NCBI GenBank assembly: GCA_051648365.1
Contig: JBOFEZ010000094.1
Coordinates: 29,950 to 93,949 of the forward strand
Reading direction: 5' to 3'
From: JAGNZR01 sp051648365
GTDB taxonomy: Bacteria > Fusobacteriota > Fusobacteriia > Fusobacteriales > Fusobacteriaceae
DNA length: 64,000 nucleotides
Numbering within the stretch: position 1 is the stretch's first letter; every line of letters starts with the position of its first letter. Shown in pieces: positions 44,080 through 52,407 of this stretch. Made by a program: the position numbers and the translations under genes. The notes below the pieces were generated by a model. The model searched no databases and was not told the origin of the DNA. It worked only from the letters and a program-made list of their open reading frames with translations.

Positions 44080-45117
44080 ATGAGAAAAATTTTGGTATCT
44101 GTTCTTATGCCCTTGATTTTTTTGATGGGGTTTTCAAATAGTTTATTGGTGAAATCGGTAAATTCATCTTCCAATGGAAGGGAAATTATAATTAGTCTAA
44201 ACAGTAGCAAGATAAAACCTATTTATAGAAGCAACTACGATTCAAGGAATCAACTTATTTTTTTGGAAATAGACAATGCTAAAGGTTCATCAGCGGCAGT
44301 TTCGAAAAAAATATCCACTAAATATGCTGAAAGTGTAAAAATGGTCTCCACAGGAAAAGGAACTGGAATTTTTATAAAACATAGAAATAATCTCAATTAT
44401 AAGATAAACTATAAAGGGAATGAAATTAAGTTGACCTTTACCCCGGTGAGCAACAAAAAAAACTTTACTATAGTTATAGATTCTGGACATGGAGGAAAAG
44501 ATCCTGGAGCTGTGGTAGGAAGTCACAGAGAAAAGGATATCGCCCTTGGAGTTGCAAAATATCTTCAAGCTAACTTGAAAAAAGATTTTAACGTGATAAT
44601 GACAAGAGATAAAGATGAATTTATTGCACTTTCTCAAAGACCTAAAGTTGCAAATGCCAAGAAAGCAGATATGTTTATAAGTCTACACGTAAATGCTGCA
44701 ACTAATACCGCAGCTAAAGGTATAGAGGTATTCTATTATTCCAAAACATCATCACCATATGCTGCTAGAGTAGCAGCTTATGAAAATAGTTTTGGAGAAA
44801 AATATGGAGATAAGGTAGGGGACATATCCAAAATTTTGGGAGAACTCGAATATAAAAAATATCAAGAGCTATCAGCAAAATTGGCTAGGGGAATAAATGA
44901 TTCTTTGGCAAAATCCATGAATATGACCAATAGGGGAATACACGGAGCTAACTTTGCCGTACTTAGAGGACTTGGAAGACCTAAAGTTATAATTCCAGGA
45001 GTTTTAGTCGAGTTAGGTTTTATAACCAATACGAGTGATAGGGGAAAAATAGTTAATAAAAATAATCAGAAAATTATGGCAGACAAGATAGCTGAACAGG
45101 TAAGAGCATATTATTAA
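44080..45117 (+). CDS. N-acetylmuramoyl-L-alanine amidase (AmiC-type)
   Basis: Periplasmic zinc amidase that cuts peptide stems from peptidoglycan during cell separation. A signal peptide (ILVSVLMPLIFLMGFSNSLL) leads into an AMIN-like region (to about residue 120) and an Amidase_3 domain with IDSGHGGKDPGAV, REKDIAL, SLHVNA and VELGFITN supplying His, Glu, His and the catalytic Glu. The start at 44080 is the ATG directly before the signal peptide; the frame is open back to 43969 but without a leader. First gene of an operon running to 49.3 kb. Confidence 0.92.
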   Translation: MRKILVSVLMPLIFLMGFSNSLLVKSVNSSSNGREIIISLNSSKIKPIYRSNYDSRNQLIFLEIDNAKGSSAAVSKKISTKYAESVKMVSTGKGTGIFIKHRNNLNYKINYKGNEIKLTFTPVSNKKNFTIVIDSGHGGKDPGAVVGSHREKDIALGVAKYLQANLKKDFNVIMTRDKDEFIALSQRPKVANAKKADMFISLHVNAATNTAAKGIEVFYYSKTSSPYAARVAAYENSFGEKYGDKVGDISKILGELEYKKYQELSAKLARGINDSLAKSMNMTNRGIHGANFAVLRGLGRPKVIIPGVLVELGFITNTSDRGKIVNKNNQKIMADKIAEQVRAYY

Positions 45118-45132
45118 AAGGAGAGGAAGAGA

Positions 45133-45663
45133 ATGAAAAAAGGGTTGATGATAATTTTAACTGTATTATTTACCGGAGGAGCTTTTTATTCAGGGATGGC
45201 TTATTTTCTTCTAGAGCAGGAGAGCAGGGAAATTAATGAGATACTTATAAAGAATAAAAATGGAGTGGAATCTGAAGTGCCTAAAATAAAGAGAACTCTC
45301 TATATTCCGAGTCAGAATTTTTTATCTCTTGAAAAAATGGAAATAGATATTGCTGTCGAAATTGGCAGAACGGAACTGGTGAAAGTGGTATATAATCAAT
45401 TTTTCCAAAAAATCAAAGAGGCAAAAGGGGAATTTTCCCAGCCAGAACTCCTGAATGTGTACTGGGCTGACAGAGATCTTTATCTGAATTTAGGGAAGAG
45501 TGATTCGCTTACTCGGGATGAAAATGAAGCTCTTATAATTTTATACGGAATAACCAACTCAGTCACTGAGATAGGGGGAGTAAACAGAATCAAGTTTCTC
45601 ATAGAGGGAAAGGAAGCGGGAGGAGTATTTTCTTCTCACTATGAGAGAAATCTGAAAATATAA
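45133..45663 (+). CDS. GerMN domain protein
   Basis: Exported or membrane-anchored protein of 176 residues. One N-terminal hydrophobic segment (LMIILTVLFTGGAFYSGMAYFLL) is followed by a GerMN domain, with TLYIPSQNFLSLEK, ELVKVVYNQFF, NVYWADRDLYLNLG and ALIILYGITNSVTEIGGVNRI in order. GerMN occurs in Bacillus spore and cell-wall proteins; beside an amidase gene it suggests a cell-wall role, which is inference. Confidence 0.82.
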   Translation: MKKGLMIILTVLFTGGAFYSGMAYFLLEQESREINEILIKNKNGVESEVPKIKRTLYIPSQNFLSLEKMEIDIAVEIGRTELVKVVYNQFFQKIKEAKGEFSQPELLNVYWADRDLYLNLGKSDSLTRDENEALIILYGITNSVTEIGGVNRIKFLIEGKEAGGVFSSHYERNLKI

Positions 45664-45680
45664 ATTGCAAGGTGTGAGAG

Positions 45681-46244
45681 ATGATATTAGCTGACATTGA
45701 AAAAGATTTGGAAGGAAGAGTTTCTTTAAAAAGATATAAGCATGTGCTTGGAGTGATAGAAACAGCCCAAAAACTAGCCTTACATTATGGAGTTTCTACA
45801 GAAAAAGCAAAACTTGCAGCCCTTCTTCACGATATAATGAAGGAAGAGAGGTTGGATGTTCTAAATTGTTTATGTTCTAAAAAAAAATTTAAAGAGACAA
45901 CAAAATATGAAAAATCTAACGAGATTCTTCATGGATTTGCAGGAGCAGAATATGCAGAAGAAAAATACGGCATAAAAGATGAGGAGATTCTCAATGCTGT
46001 CAGGTACCATACAGTGGGAAGAGAGAATATGGAGATTTTGGAAAAAATAATCTATATAGCTGATGGGATAGAGCCTGGAAGAGAGTATAAGAATGTGGAT
46101 AAGATAAGAGAACTGGCTTTTAAAAATTTAGATGAAGCTATACTATATGAAGTAAATCAAAAAATTATCTATCTCATAGAGACAGATAAAATTATCCATA
46201 TAAATGCTCTTAAAATGAGAAATTTCCTACTAAAAAAGAGGTGA
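45681..46244 (+). CDS. yqeK: HD-domain Ap4A hydrolase YqeK
   Basis: Hydrolyses diadenosine tetraphosphate symmetrically to ADP, an alarmone-clearing role known for Firmicute YqeK. The HD motif LAALLHDIMKEE is near residue 50, with a preceding RYKHVLGV and later AVRYHTVGRENM and YIADGIEPGREY. Length 187 is normal. It usually follows nadD in Bacillus, which is not the case here. Confidence 0.9.
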   Translation: MILADIEKDLEGRVSLKRYKHVLGVIETAQKLALHYGVSTEKAKLAALLHDIMKEERLDVLNCLCSKKKFKETTKYEKSNEILHGFAGAEYAEEKYGIKDEEILNAVRYHTVGRENMEILEKIIYIADGIEPGREYKNVDKIRELAFKNLDEAILYEVNQKIIYLIETDKIIHINALKMRNFLLKKR

Positions 46245-46247
46245 AAG

Positions 46248-48368
46248 ATGAAAATAGATAAAGAAAAAGAAAAAATATTAGAGCTTTTTAAAAAGAATAA
46301 TTCATTAAAGTATGAGGAGATAATCAAGCTGGCAGGTTGGTCGAAAAAGCTTAAAGGGGATAATAAAAATATCTTGGACCAAATGGTAGCAGATGGAGAT
46401 CTTGTTAAAAATCAGAGAGGAAAATACTCTTCTCCGGAGCGTCATGGTTTTGTAAAAGGTGAATTCAATATAATAAAGGACAGATTTGCTTTTGTGGATA
46501 CTCCGACTGAGGGAATATTTGTTCCTAGAGTTCATTTTAATGGTGCTTTGGATGGGGATATTGTTATGATCCGTGTAAAAGAAGGGTACTATGACAAGAG
46601 TAAAAAAGAGGGAGAAGTAGTAAAAGTTATAAAAAGAAACCGGGATACAGTAATAGGAGTTTTCCAAAAAATGGAGAATTTCGGATTTGTAGTTCCTACT
46701 CATTCTTTTGGTAAAGATATATTTATTCCTTACAAAGCTATGGGGAAAGCAAGGCATGGAGAGCTTGTAGTTGTGAAACTTGATTTCTGGGGAGATGAAA
46801 AAAAGAAACCAGAAGGAACAATTATTGAAGTTATAGGAGATCCAACAAACACAGACAACATGTTAGAAGCGTTAATAAAGCGTGAAGGTATGAGTGAAGA
46901 TTTCCCAGATGAAGCTCTGGCTGAAGCTAGAAGAATCCCTATAACAATTGAGGAAGATGAAATAAAGCGAAGAAAAGATTTGAGAAATCTTAAGATAATT
47001 ACCATAGATGGAGCAGATGCAAAAGATTTGGATGATGCTGTATATGTGGAAAAATACGAAAATGGAAATTACCGTCTACTAGTTGCTATAGCTGATGTAA
47101 GTCATTATATTCCAGTAGGCTCTAATCTGGATAAGGAAGCTGAAAAACGTGGAAACTCTGTATATATGGTAGATAGAGTTTTACCGATGTTTCCCAAAGA
47201 AATTTCCAACGGAATATGTTCGTTAAATCCAAGAGAGGACAAGCTGACTTTCACTTGCGATATGCTTTTTGATTCCAAAGGTAAAATGATAAGTGCAGAC
47301 ACTTATAAATCTGTAATCAGAACTGTGCACAGAATGACTTATGGGAATGTGAACCGTATCTTAGCAGGTGATGAAGAAATGGTGAAAGAATACGAAGATA
47401 TCTTGGAAGAGATAGGAGCTATGACTGAGTTATCTAAGCTTATAAGAAACCTTAAGTACACTAGAGGAAGTATAGATTTTGATATTCCAGAAGCAAAAGT
47501 TATCTTGGATGAAAATGGGAAAGTAAAAGAAGTTAAAAAGATAGAGCGTGGAGAATCAGAAAGAATAATAGAAGATTTTATGATTGCTGCCAATGAAGCC
47601 ATAGCTGAAAAACTTTTTTGGCTAGAAGTCCCATCTATATATAGAATTCACGAAAAACCAGATGCTGAAAGAATTCAGATACTAAATGAAATATTGGGGA
47701 AATTTAAATATAGAATCCATGATCTAGAAGATGTACATCCGAAAAGATTTCAAAAAATAGTAGAAGATTCCAAAGAGAGAGGGTTGAACCTTATAGTTCA
47801 CAAAAGTATACTTATGGCTCTAAAACAGGCTAGATATTCCAAAGAAAATTTAGGTCACTTCGGTCTAGCATCGGGATTCTATACTCACTTTACATCTCCA
47901 ATCAGAAGATATGCCGATTTAATGGTACATAGAGTGTTGGCACTGACTCTTAACGGATACCCTGAAAAAAAAGCTCTAAAGGGATTGGCTGAAAGGTTGG
48001 AAAATATAGCTCTGCATATATCTAAAACAGAAAGAGATGCTATGGGAGTAGAGGACGAAAGTAAAAAAATTAAGATAGTCGATTATATGAAGGACAAGGT
48101 GGGAGAGGAATACGGAGCTACCATTATTGGATTTAATAATAAAAAGGTATTCTTTGAAACAGAACTGAATATCGAGTGTTTCTGGGATATTACATCAGCT
48201 CAAGATGATTATTATGAATTCAATGAGCATGAGTTCACTATGACAGGGAAAAATAATGGAAAAGTTTATTCACTGGGAGATAAACATAGTGTGAGAATAG
48301 CTAGAGTAGATCTTTCGAATCTTGAGATTGAAGGGATACCAGTGGAAGATGAAAACGAACAGGAGTAG
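46248..48368 (+). CDS. rnr: Ribonuclease R
   Basis: Processive 3' to 5' exoribonuclease that degrades structured RNA and takes part in trans-translation quality control. An N-terminal winged helix and cold-shock-like domains precede the RNB catalytic core, which contains ITIDGADAKDLDDAVY with the metal-binding Asp cluster and FTSPIRRYADLMVHR, and a C-terminal S1 domain closes the protein. Length 706 is normal. It is followed after 6 bases by smpB, its usual partner. Confidence 0.95.
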   Translation: MKIDKEKEKILELFKKNNSLKYEEIIKLAGWSKKLKGDNKNILDQMVADGDLVKNQRGKYSSPERHGFVKGEFNIIKDRFAFVDTPTEGIFVPRVHFNGALDGDIVMIRVKEGYYDKSKKEGEVVKVIKRNRDTVIGVFQKMENFGFVVPTHSFGKDIFIPYKAMGKARHGELVVVKLDFWGDEKKKPEGTIIEVIGDPTNTDNMLEALIKREGMSEDFPDEALAEARRIPITIEEDEIKRRKDLRNLKIITIDGADAKDLDDAVYVEKYENGNYRLLVAIADVSHYIPVGSNLDKEAEKRGNSVYMVDRVLPMFPKEISNGICSLNPREDKLTFTCDMLFDSKGKMISADTYKSVIRTVHRMTYGNVNRILAGDEEMVKEYEDILEEIGAMTELSKLIRNLKYTRGSIDFDIPEAKVILDENGKVKEVKKIERGESERIIEDFMIAANEAIAEKLFWLEVPSIYRIHEKPDAERIQILNEILGKFKYRIHDLEDVHPKRFQKIVEDSKERGLNLIVHKSILMALKQARYSKENLGHFGLASGFYTHFTSPIRRYADLMVHRVLALTLNGYPEKKALKGLAERLENIALHISKTERDAMGVEDESKKIKIVDYMKDKVGEEYGATIIGFNNKKVFFETELNIECFWDITSAQDDYYEFNEHEFTMTGKNNGKVYSLGDKHSVRIARVDLSNLEIEGIPVEDENEQE

Positions 48369-48374
48369 GATGTT

Positions 48375-48821
48375 ATGATATTAGCGAATAATAAAAAAGC
48401 ATTTTTTGATTATTTTATAGAAGATAGATATGAAGCTGGAATAGAGTTAGTAGGAAGTGAAGTTAAATCTATAAAAGCGACTCAAGTAAGTATAAAGGAA
48501 GCCTTTGTAAGAATTATAAATGGTGAAATATTCATAATGGGCATGAGCGTAACCCCTTGGAGATTTGGAAGTGTATATAACCCAGAAGAGCGGAGAGTGA
48601 GAAAACTTCTCCTCAATAAAGCTGAGATTAGAAAAATTCACGAAAAGGTAACCCAAAAAGGATATACGATAATGCCTCTTAACATTCATCTTTCTAAGGG
48701 TTATGTGAAGGTGGAAATTGGGGTTGCTAAGGGTAAGAAAAATTATGATAAAAGAGACAGTTTAGCAAGTAAGGATCAGAAAAGGGATATAGAGAGAGCT
48801 CTCAAAGAAAGAATTAAATAA
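48375..48821 (+). CDS. smpB: SsrA-binding protein
   Basis: Binds tmRNA and brings it to stalled ribosomes. The 148-residue protein shows YEAGIELVGSEVKSIKA near the N-terminus, RKLLLNKAEI and the basic C-terminal tail KGKKNYDKRDSLASKDQKRD typical of SmpB. The tmRNA gene itself is not seen in the window. The neighbour rnr acts in the same rescue pathway. Confidence 0.96.
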   Translation: MILANNKKAFFDYFIEDRYEAGIELVGSEVKSIKATQVSIKEAFVRIINGEIFIMGMSVTPWRFGSVYNPEERRVRKLLLNKAEIRKIHEKVTQKGYTIMPLNIHLSKGYVKVEIGVAKGKKNYDKRDSLASKDQKRDIERALKERIK

Positions 48822-48853
48822 AAATATTATAAAATCACAGGAGTTGGTCAGAT

Positions 48854-49342
48854 TTGGTAAAAAAAATCTGTTTTATATTTATTATTTTAAGCACCTGTTT
48901 ATTCTCGAACTTGCAACCAACTATCGAAAAATCTCTGTTACACATGAGTGATGGAATTTTTAAACAAGAGGGAAGCAAAACTCCTTTTACAGGTATGGTG
49001 ACGAATGAAATGGATCGGGAGTTTTATAAGGATGGAAAACCTCATGGAAAGTGGATAAGTTTTTATGAAAATGGAAATTTGAAAAGTATTGAAAGTTGGA
49101 AAGATGGTATTCTCAATGGAAAGCATATACTGTACAACCATGAGGAAAAAAAACTTTCGGAAATATATTACTGTGAAGGGGATGAAGATGGGAAATATAT
49201 CCTTTTTCATGATAATGGAATTCCTTATATAGTGGGAGAGTTCTTAAAGGGAAAAGCTTCCGGAGTTTGGTATTATTATAATGAAAATGGCAAACTTACT
49301 GGAAGTAATGATTTTAGAAAAAAAAAGAGAGATAGAATCTGA
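48854..49342 (+). CDS. YwqK/MORN-repeat exported protein
   Basis: Secreted or periplasmic protein of 162 residues starting at TTG 48854, chosen because AGGAG lies 10 bases upstream and the first residues form a signal peptide (KKICFIFIILSTCLFSN). The mature part is made of repeats of the YwqK/MORN kind, with KDGKPHGKWISFYENGN, WKDGILNGKHILY, CEGDEDGKYILFHDNG and LKGKASGVWYYYNENG. Function unknown; the name toxin-antitoxin YwqK is used for such proteins but nothing here supports a TA pair. Confidence 0.8.
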   Translation: MVKKICFIFIILSTCLFSNLQPTIEKSLLHMSDGIFKQEGSKTPFTGMVTNEMDREFYKDGKPHGKWISFYENGNLKSIESWKDGILNGKHILYNHEEKKLSEIYYCEGDEDGKYILFHDNGIPYIVGEFLKGKASGVWYYYNENGKLTGSNDFRKKKRDRI

Positions 49343-49359
49343 TTCTATCTCTCTTTTTT
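49321..49359 (+). terminator. Terminator overlapping the end of the YwqK-like gene
   Basis: Perfect stem AAAAAGAGAGATAGAAT / ATTCTATCTCTCTTTTT with loop CTG. The gene's stop codon lies at the hairpin's loop. Confidence 0.92.
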
Positions 49360-49370
49360 ATAGGTTAAAG

Positions 49371-49398
49371 AAAAAAAGAGCACCGAAGAGTACTCTTT
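49371..49398 (-). terminator. Terminator of rpsT
   Basis: On the minus strand AAAGAG/CTCTTT arms with a mismatch and GT/AC inner pairs, loop of six, then a run of T. Confidence 0.65.
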
Positions 49399-49417
49399 AA
49401 ATCTATCAACAAGTTAA

Positions 49418-49678
49418 TTACAGTGCGTTAACTCTTGCAGAAAGTCTTGACTTCTTTCTAGAAGAAGTATTAGCTTTGAATACTCCTTTAGTAACTGCTT
49501 TGTCAAGCTCTTTGTAAGCTACAGATAGAGCTGCTTTAGCTGCATCTAAGTTTTTGTTCTCAACTGCAACTAAAACTCTTTTAACCATAGTCTTAACTCT
49601 TGATTTGATTGCAACGTTTCTTTCTCTGTTTCTCTCGTTGATTAATATTCTCTTTTTTGCTGATGTTGAATGTGCCAT
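49418..49678 (-). CDS. rpsT: 30S ribosomal protein S20
   Basis: Primary 16S rRNA-binding protein of the small subunit. The 86-residue basic product starts MAHSTSAKKRILINERNRER, has the typical SRVKTMVKRVLVAVE helix and ends ASRKKSRLSARVNAL-like (SSRKKSRLSARVNAL). GGAGG precedes the ATG. Monocistronic, with its own promoter and terminator. Confidence 0.96.
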   Translation of the reverse strand: MAHSTSAKKRILINERNRERNVAIKSRVKTMVKRVLVAVENKNLDAAKAALSVAYKELDKAVTKGVFKANTSSRKKSRLSARVNAL

Positions 49679-49719
49679 GTTTTAAAAACCTCCGTTAATT
49701 TACAAATCTCATAATAAAC

Positions 49720-49748
49720 ATAATAACATAAAAATCCTAAAATGTCAA
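49720..49748 (-). promoter_or_regulatory. Promoter of rpsT
   Basis: On the minus strand TTGACA (49743-49748) and TATTAT (49720-49725) with a 17-base spacer. Confidence 0.8.
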
Positions 49749-49862
49749 TATGATCGTTTAAAATATGCACAATGGACCTAGAATAATTATATCATAAAAA
49801 CAGAAAAAGTCAAATGTAAAATAAAACTTCATGTAAAAAATAATTAGGAAGAAATTTAACCT

Positions 49863-49891
49863 TTGATAAAAATGTAAAAATGGGGTATTAT
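49863..49891 (+). promoter_or_regulatory. Promoter of the long dinG operon
   Basis: TTGATA at 49863 and TATTAT at 49886 with a 17-base spacer; a TATAAT also lies at 49891-49896. No other promoter as good is seen until 60.4 kb. Confidence 0.65.
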
Positions 49892-49947
49892 ATAATGTAA
49901 ATAAATTGAAAAAAATAAGAAAATGTTTAATTATAGAAAGGAACTTT

Positions 49948-52407
49948 ATGAATATAAAAGAGAAAATCTCCCTGGCGGCGGTAGCCCTCATAAGGGAGGA
50001 GATAAAAAACTCCCATGGAAACGAAGTTTTTTTCAGAGGTATGATAGATGAAGATGGTGTTGTAGATAGAGTGGAAGCTATAGCCCGTGGAAACTCACAT
50101 TCAGCACCAGCTATATTAAAAAGAATGAAAAAAGGAGAGGTTATAATTCATAATCATCCTTCGGGTTTTCTTTATCCTTCAGATGCTGATATTGAAGTAG
50201 CTTCACATTATGCTAATAAGGATAATGGTGGTTTTTATATTATAAATAATGACGTAACAGATATTTATGTCGTGGTAGAGGTATATGATGAAAAAAATAT
50301 TCCTATAGATATAAAACCCTATTTTGAAGAATCAGGAATAATTTCTCAACATTTTAAGGGGTTCGAGTACCGTGCTGAACAGCTGGAAATGGCGGCCCTA
50401 ATTGAAGAAGGATTGAATGGGGAAAAAAAAGTTATAGTAGAAGCAGGAACAGGAACAGGAAAAACTATGGCTTATCTCATTCCTGGGATAGAGTGGGCTG
50501 TAAAAAATAAAAAACGTATAATTTTTTCGACAAATACGATAAATCTTCAGGAACAACTTCTGAATAAGGACATACCATTGGTAAAAAAGATTCTAGGCTA
50601 TGATTTTAAATATATGCTTGTGAAAGGGAGAGGGAACTATCTCTGCAACAGAAAATATTATAATCAGCTTATGGGAGAAAAGCCCGACATGGGCGAGTAC
50701 TCGATAGGTCAGAAAAATCAGTTTGCCCAAATTCTTAAATGGGGAGGAACGACAGAAAAAGGAGATCGTGCTGAACTAACTTTTGAGGTTGATTCTGTAG
50801 TGTGGGAAAATTTTCACAGTGAAACTGATATCTGTGCAGGGAATCGTTGCCAGTATAGGAATGAGTGCTTCTTTTTTAAAGTAAGAGATGAAAAAAAGAA
50901 GGCGGATGTGTTGATAACCAACCATCATCTTTATTTTACAGATTTGGCCATTAGGAAAGAGATAGGATTCTCTACGGAATACTCCATACTTCCAGAATAC
51001 CATGCTATAGTTTTTGATGAGGCACACAATGTAGAAAAAGTAGCTCGAGATTATTTTTCGAGTGAGGTGTCGAAACTTGGATTTATAAAACTTCTGAATA
51101 AAATAGAAAATCTGGATAGAAAGAAAAAAAATAATGGAGTATTGCAGATTGTAGAGAGGGAATGTAGAACTCAAAAATCTGATCAAGGAATCGCCCTAAT
51201 TGAACAACTGAGAACTCAGCATAGAGAGCTTTCAGATGAGATAAAAAAATATTTTAATGAGATCATAGGAATATTTACGAGTGAGAGACAGGAAACGGCT
51301 TCTATAAGATTAAAGCCTAAAGATCCTCATCATGAAATAGGAATAGAAAAGTTAAGAGACCTCACTAGAGAGTTTATGATAGTCCATAAACGATACAGTA
51401 AAATCTCCAGAACTCTGGTAAAAATTTTAAAAGAGCTGGAAGATGAAGATGGAAGTATCAATGAACTTACTAGATATCTAGAAAGAGTAGACGATACTGC
51501 TGCCGCACTTAAGAGTATAGATCTTATGGAGGATGAAGAATCTATATACTGGATAGATGTAAACCGTAGAAAAGGATATGCAAAAAGGGTTGCTACTCCT
51601 CTAAAGATAAATAGTGAACTTCAGAAAAATCTTTTTATTAATCTGAAAACGATAATTTTCACATCTGCAACAATAGCTATAGGAAAAAGTTTTAAATATT
51701 TTAAAGATTCCATAGGACTAGTGGAGGATTGTATAGAAGGAGTTATTCATTCGCCCTTTAATTATAACGAACAGATGGAAGTATATATAACAAAAGATAT
51801 GCCCGATCCAGGTTCAAGAGAGTTTCCAATTGAAGCAGCAAATTTTTTAGCAGGCTTTCTTTCGGCGAGTGGAGGACGTTGTTTTGTACTTTTCACGGCA
51901 TATTCAGCTCTTAACTTTATATATTACTCTATTCGTGACGAGTTAGAAGCTCAAGGAATAGAATTTTTTGTTCATGGAACAGCACCTCGTACTCATCTAG
52001 TAGAGATGTATAAAAAAGCTGATAAACCAGTGCTGTTAGGAACTGATTCCTTTTGGGAGGGAGTGGATATTAGGGGAGAAAAACTTAGTTCGGTAGTTAT
52101 AGTCAAGCTTCCATTTAAAGTGCCGAATGATCCTGTAACTGAAGCTATAATAGAAAATCTTACCCAGCAGGGACGGAATTCATTTACAGAGTATCAGATA
52201 CCTGAGGCTGTAATAAAATTCAAACAGGGAATAGGAAGACTGGTAAGAAGTAAAAGTGACAGAGGAAATATAACTATACTGGATAACAGAGTTATTACAA
52301 AAAGATACGGGGAATTTTTTAGAGAAGCGATACCTACCTCAAAAATAGAATATATAGAAAAAAATAATCTCATAAAAAAAATAGCAGGGGGAGTGAAATT
52401 GAAATGA
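49948..52407 (+). CDS. DinG-family helicase with N-terminal JAMM/RadC-like domain
   Basis: Fusion protein of 819 residues. Residues 1-125 form a JAB/MPN-type domain with the full metal motif H68-x-H70-x7-S78-x2-D81 (HNHPSG then PSDAD). The rest is an XPD/DinG-type DNA helicase: Walker A EAGTGTGKT at about 166, cysteines in YLCNRKYY and CAGNRCQYRNEC for an Fe-S cluster, FDEAHN, and motif VI QGIGRLVRS. The start at 49948 follows AAGGAAC. It overlaps pgpH by 4 bases. The helicase part is certain; the role of the JAMM part is unknown. Confidence 0.9.
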   Translation: MNIKEKISLAAVALIREEIKNSHGNEVFFRGMIDEDGVVDRVEAIARGNSHSAPAILKRMKKGEVIIHNHPSGFLYPSDADIEVASHYANKDNGGFYIINNDVTDIYVVVEVYDEKNIPIDIKPYFEESGIISQHFKGFEYRAEQLEMAALIEEGLNGEKKVIVEAGTGTGKTMAYLIPGIEWAVKNKKRIIFSTNTINLQEQLLNKDIPLVKKILGYDFKYMLVKGRGNYLCNRKYYNQLMGEKPDMGEYSIGQKNQFAQILKWGGTTEKGDRAELTFEVDSVVWENFHSETDICAGNRCQYRNECFFFKVRDEKKKADVLITNHHLYFTDLAIRKEIGFSTEYSILPEYHAIVFDEAHNVEKVARDYFSSEVSKLGFIKLLNKIENLDRKKKNNGVLQIVERECRTQKSDQGIALIEQLRTQHRELSDEIKKYFNEIIGIFTSERQETASIRLKPKDPHHEIGIEKLRDLTREFMIVHKRYSKISRTLVKILKELEDEDGSINELTRYLERVDDTAAALKSIDLMEDEESIYWIDVNRRKGYAKRVATPLKINSELQKNLFINLKTIIFTSATIAIGKSFKYFKDSIGLVEDCIEGVIHSPFNYNEQMEVYITKDMPDPGSREFPIEAANFLAGFLSASGGRCFVLFTAYSALNFIYYSIRDELEAQGIEFFVHGTAPRTHLVEMYKKADKPVLLGTDSFWEGVDIRGEKLSSVVIVKLPFKVPNDPVTEAIIENLTQQGRNSFTEYQIPEAVIKFKQGIGRLVRSKSDRGNITILDNRVITKRYGEFFREAIPTSKIEYIEKNNLIKKIAGGVKLK

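Noticed and set aside
48854..49342. Toxin-antitoxin module based on the YwqK antitoxin name
   Set aside because: No toxin-like gene is adjacent; the product is a signal-peptide protein with MORN-like repeats in a housekeeping operon.
49948..50330. A separate RadC gene before the helicase
   Set aside because: The JAMM domain and the helicase lie in one continuous frame with no stop or second ribosome site between them.
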